Below, in pieces: positions 6,374 to 7,951 of a stretch of DNA of 7,951 nt. Within the stretch, counting starts at the first letter, position 1. Every line of letters starts with the position of its first letter. The translations under genes and the position numbers were made by a program. Origin of the DNA: Myxococcales bacterium (GTDB lineage: Bacteria; Myxococcota_A; Polyangia; Palsa-1104); NCBI GenBank assembly GCA_023248835.1, contig JAHFDU010000176.1:1-7951 (forward strand). Direction: 5' to 3'. The notes below the pieces were generated by a model. That model saw only the letters and a list, made by a program, of their open reading frames with translations, had not been told where the DNA came from and did no database searches.

Positions 6374-6557
6374 AGGGCAATCGCATCTAAATCTTTCATT
6401 ACTTCGAACCGCGCGGGTTCGAAGCAGGATCTCCGTCGAGCCCGAGTCCGAGCCCAGGGCCGCAGGCCCGGAGTCCGAGCCCGGCTTTTCAGATCGGGCT
6501 CGGGCTGGCACGCGGGCTCGGGCTCGAGGGGAGATCGGATTTTGATGCGTACGCCCT
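6374..6557. repeat. 184-nt nested palindromic element (MITE-like or structured RNA)
   Basis: The ends are inverted: 6374-6393 (AGGGCAATCGCATCTAAATC) pairs with 6538-6557 at 16 of 20 positions, as blocks of 5, 6 and 5 base pairs separated by a 3x3 and a 1x1 mismatch. Inside, GATCTCC (6428-6434) pairs with GGAGATC (6530-6536), and TCGAGCCCGAGTCCG (6436-6450) pairs with 6513-6527 with one G-T. Three further hairpins branch off: CTTCGAACC/GGTTCGAAG (6402-6410 with 6416-6424), GGGCC/GGCCC (6457-6461 with 6465-6469) and CCGAGCCCG/CGGGCTCGG (6475-6483 with 6495-6503). The inner part is built of GGGCTC-type hexamers, and a 12-bp direct repeat GAGTCCGAGCCC occurs at 6444 and 6471. No transposase is present, and the open frames through it are low-complexity. 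It could be a non-autonomous element or the DNA for a folded RNA; the sequence alone does not decide. Confidence 0.65.
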
Positions 6558-6572
6558 AGCGTGCAGCCCCGT
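6558..6572 (+). repeat. Right copy of 15-bp direct repeat bracketing the palindromic element
   Basis: AGCGTGCAGCCCCGT, identical to 6352-6366, begins directly after the last base of the right inverted end of the palindromic element. Part of it (TGCAGC, 6562-6567) can also pair with GCTGCA at 6577-6582 to form a 6-bp hairpin. Confidence 0.6.
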
Positions 6573-6581
6573 TGGTGCTGC

Positions 6582-6596
6582 AAAGCGCCGCTTTTT
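6582..6596 (+). terminator. Small hairpin with T-run, possible terminator or attenuator
   Basis: AAAGC (6582-6586) pairs with GCTTT (6590-6594) across a GCC loop, and the T's of the right arm run on to 6596. The stem is short and AT-rich, so the terminator call is weak. It lies between the palindromic element and the TPR gene, 20 bp before that start, where it could end a transcript of the element or sit in the TPR gene's leader. Confidence 0.3.
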
Positions 6597-6616
6597 GTGT
6601 TACAAAGGTCGACGAA

Positions 6617-7462
6617 ATGGGAAACGGACCGGCGGAGACGTCAGATAAAAACCAGGCCGCTCCAGCGGCGGAAGATAGAAATCGAATCCTGTCGTGGGAA
6701 GAAATCGACGAGGACGAAAATGCGTCGCGGCTGATGCAGCATGCGCAGGCAGTCGGTGGGGCGATGCAGCAACCGGTTCGGGCCCGCGCCATGTCCCTCA
6801 TCGGCGACGCCCAGAAATTTCGCGAACAGGAAAACTTCAAAGACGCACTCACCACTCTCGGGAAATGCGCCGACCTTCCGCTTAGCCGACGCGGTGCCGA
6901 ACATGTCAAATGGGACCTCTCAGTCGTGTACTTGGAATATGGCCGCCAGCTGTACCGAAACAAGAAATATGAAGAGGCGCTGATTCAGTTCGAAACCGGC
7001 TGGGCACTCATTCCGAATACGAAATTTCAATACAACATTGCGTTGTGTGCTCAAAAACTCGGCGACAAGAAGCGTGCGATTCAGGCTTGCCAGCTCTATC
7101 TTGCGCGCCCTGAGGGCAATGCCGACATCAGGGATGTGATTGGGACGATCGTGCAGCTTTCTGAAGAGCTTCACACCGGCGCTGAAGCCACGCCGGAGGC
7201 GGCCAAGACCGAACAGAAACTGGCGGGCGACTTATATGTCGCCAAGAAGTGGGACGCAGCGATCGAGCACTTTCTCAAAGCGTTTCAGCTCGCTCCCCAT
7301 CCCGATTTCCTTTTCAACATCGCCAAAGCCTACGAGCAGAGCGATCGACCCACGTTTGCGTATGACTACTGTGAGCAGTACCTGCAAAAAGTTCCTGGTG
7401 ACGCCAAGGGCACGCAGCTGATGCAGGAGCTCAAGAGGCGATTCAAGCACAAGACCGAATAG
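6617..7462 (+). CDS. Soluble tetratricopeptide-repeat (TPR) protein
   Basis: 281 residues from ATG 6617, with AAAGG at 6604-6608, 8 nt upstream; a TTG at 6572 in the same frame would add 15 residues but has no better ribosome site and overlaps the 15-bp repeat and terminator-like hairpin. Residues 1-50 are polar and acidic (WEEIDEDEN) with no signal peptide. TPR-like helical pairs follow: about 62-88 (AQKFREQENFKDALTTL), 103-136 (YGRQLYRNKKYEEALIQFETGWAL), 137-166 (YNIALCAQKLGDKKRAIQACQLYL), then a linker of about 30 residues and 203-234 (GDLYVAKKWDAAIEHFLKAFQL) and 235-262 (FNIAKAYEQSDRPTFAYDYCEQYL). It is probably a cytosolic scaffold binding a partner protein. It is followed after 9 bp by an ABC ATPase gene, so the two are likely cotranscribed. 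The partner and process are unknown. Confidence 0.88.
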   Translation: MGNGPAETSDKNQAAPAAEDRNRILSWEEIDEDENASRLMQHAQAVGGAMQQPVRARAMSLIGDAQKFREQENFKDALTTLGKCADLPLSRRGAEHVKWDLSVVYLEYGRQLYRNKKYEEALIQFETGWALIPNTKFQYNIALCAQKLGDKKRAIQACQLYLARPEGNADIRDVIGTIVQLSEELHTGAEATPEAAKTEQKLAGDLYVAKKWDAAIEHFLKAFQLAPHPDFLFNIAKAYEQSDRPTFAYDYCEQYLQKVPGDAKGTQLMQELKRRFKHKTE

Positions 7463-7471
7463 GGCGCCGTA

Positions 7472-7951
7472 ATGTTGGCTGCCGAGCTTGCAGGTGTGAC
7501 AAAGCGCTACGGCGACAGCCAAGTGCTGAGCGACATTTCGCTCACCATCTCCGTGGGAGAATTTGTCGCATTGGTCGGGCGATCGGGGTCGGGAAAGTCG
7601 ACGCTGCTCCACATTCTTGGCGGACTTGATCGCGAATTTGTCGGGTGTGCCACCGTGCTCGGATGCGAGTTCGCCAAGCTCTCCGATGGTGAGCTCGCTC
7701 GATTCCGCAATCATCAAGTAGGATTTGTTTTTCAAGCCTTCCATCTGATCGACGAACTGTCGGCGCTCGAAAACGCCGAGCTGCCCGGTCTTTTTGGCCA
7801 CGAGCGCCATGCCGCGGTGCTCGCCGCCGAGGCACTGCAGCGAGTCGGGCTCGGTGATCGCATGGCAGCGCGTCCCGGACAATTGAGCGGTGGCCAGAAA
7901 CAGCGAGTGGCGATCGCGCGCGCGCTGTTTGCGACCCCCAAATTATTGCTC
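7472..7951 (+). CDS. ABC transporter ATP-binding protein (LolD/MacB/FtsE type), 3' end missing
   Basis: 160 residues are visible before the right edge. The ATG at 7472 follows AGGGCG (7461-7466), which overlaps the TPR gene's stop. Walker A is GRSGSGKST (36-44), the Q-loop has Gln88 in FVFQAFHLIDELSALEN, and the signature is LSGGQKQRVAIARAL (138-152). Walker B, the catalytic Glu and the H-loop lie beyond the edge. The pattern FQ-x-FHLID-x-LSALEN-x-ELP and the SDGELARFRNHQVGFVFQ stretch are typical of the LolD/MacB/YknY ATPase group, which powers lipoprotein release or mechanotransmission at the inner membrane rather than classic import. A FtsX/MacB-fold permease gene would be expected next but is outside the window. 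The subgroup call is inference from motif style; the ABC ATPase assignment is firm. Confidence 0.95.
   Translation, partial: MLAAELAGVTKRYGDSQVLSDISLTISVGEFVALVGRSGSGKSTLLHILGGLDREFVGCATVLGCEFAKLSDGELARFRNHQVGFVFQAFHLIDELSALENAELPGLFGHERHAAVLAAEALQRVGLGDRMAARPGQLSGGQKQRVAIARALFATPKLLL

Noticed and set aside
6402..6424. GGTTCGAA resembling a tRNA T-loop
   Set aside because: No acceptor stem, anticodon arm or matching T-stem could be placed on either strand; the bases form a simple 9-bp hairpin.
6231..6559. Two overlapping plus-strand frames of 104 residues through the repeat-rich intergenic region
   Set aside because: Their translations are low-complexity Arg/Ser/Ala-rich products of the GGCGAC and GGGCTC repeats, no ribosome site precedes them, and the inverted-repeat structure explains the sequence better.
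7232..7882. A 216-residue minus-strand open frame
   Set aside because: It is opposite the TPR gene and the ABC ATPase with intact Walker A and signature motifs, so it is a shadow.

Overview
The window looks like chromosome of a GC-rich (roughly 60% by eye) Gram-negative bacterium with elaborate two-component signalling. The kinase architecture, the divergent lipid-kinase-like protein and the cytosolic TPR protein next to a LolD/MacB-type ATPase resemble Myxococcota or a related former-deltaproteobacterial lineage. That placement is inference from protein style; no marker gene is present.

Positions 1-5527 hold five co-directional plus-strand genes that read as one operon: the 3' part of a diacylglycerol/lipid-kinase-family gene (cut by the left edge), a 667-residue multi-sensor protein (degenerate receiver, GAF, PAS, PAS, HisKA) that ends after the phosphoacceptor domain with no ATPase domain, a complete GAF-PAS-HisKA-HATPase histidine kinase, a 95-residue protein of unknown function, and a class I SAM-dependent methyltransferase. 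Gaps are 5 to 43 bp. The striking point is the adjacent pair: one protein has the histidine domain but no catalytic domain, and its neighbour has both, so the second may phosphorylate or dimerise with the first.

Positions 5528-6616 are the accessory-looking part. A single minus-strand gene for a 118-residue protein of unknown function converges on the operon and is bracketed by two different palindromic intergenic elements. The first (5534-5674) has arms made of 7-bp ACAG-type repeats in opposite orientation. The second (6374-6557) is a 184-nt nested palindrome: imperfect 20-nt ends, an inner stem of 7+15 bp and three side hairpins. A 15-bp exact direct repeat (6352-6366 and 6558-6572) brackets it. 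It could be a non-autonomous mobile element or a structured RNA, and it is the most unusual feature here.

Positions 6617-7951 carry a second plus-strand transcription unit: a soluble TPR protein followed 9 bp later by an ABC transporter ATPase of the LolD/MacB/FtsE type, cut by the right edge before Walker B. No tRNA, rRNA, CRISPR array, transposase or recognisable insertion sequence was found.
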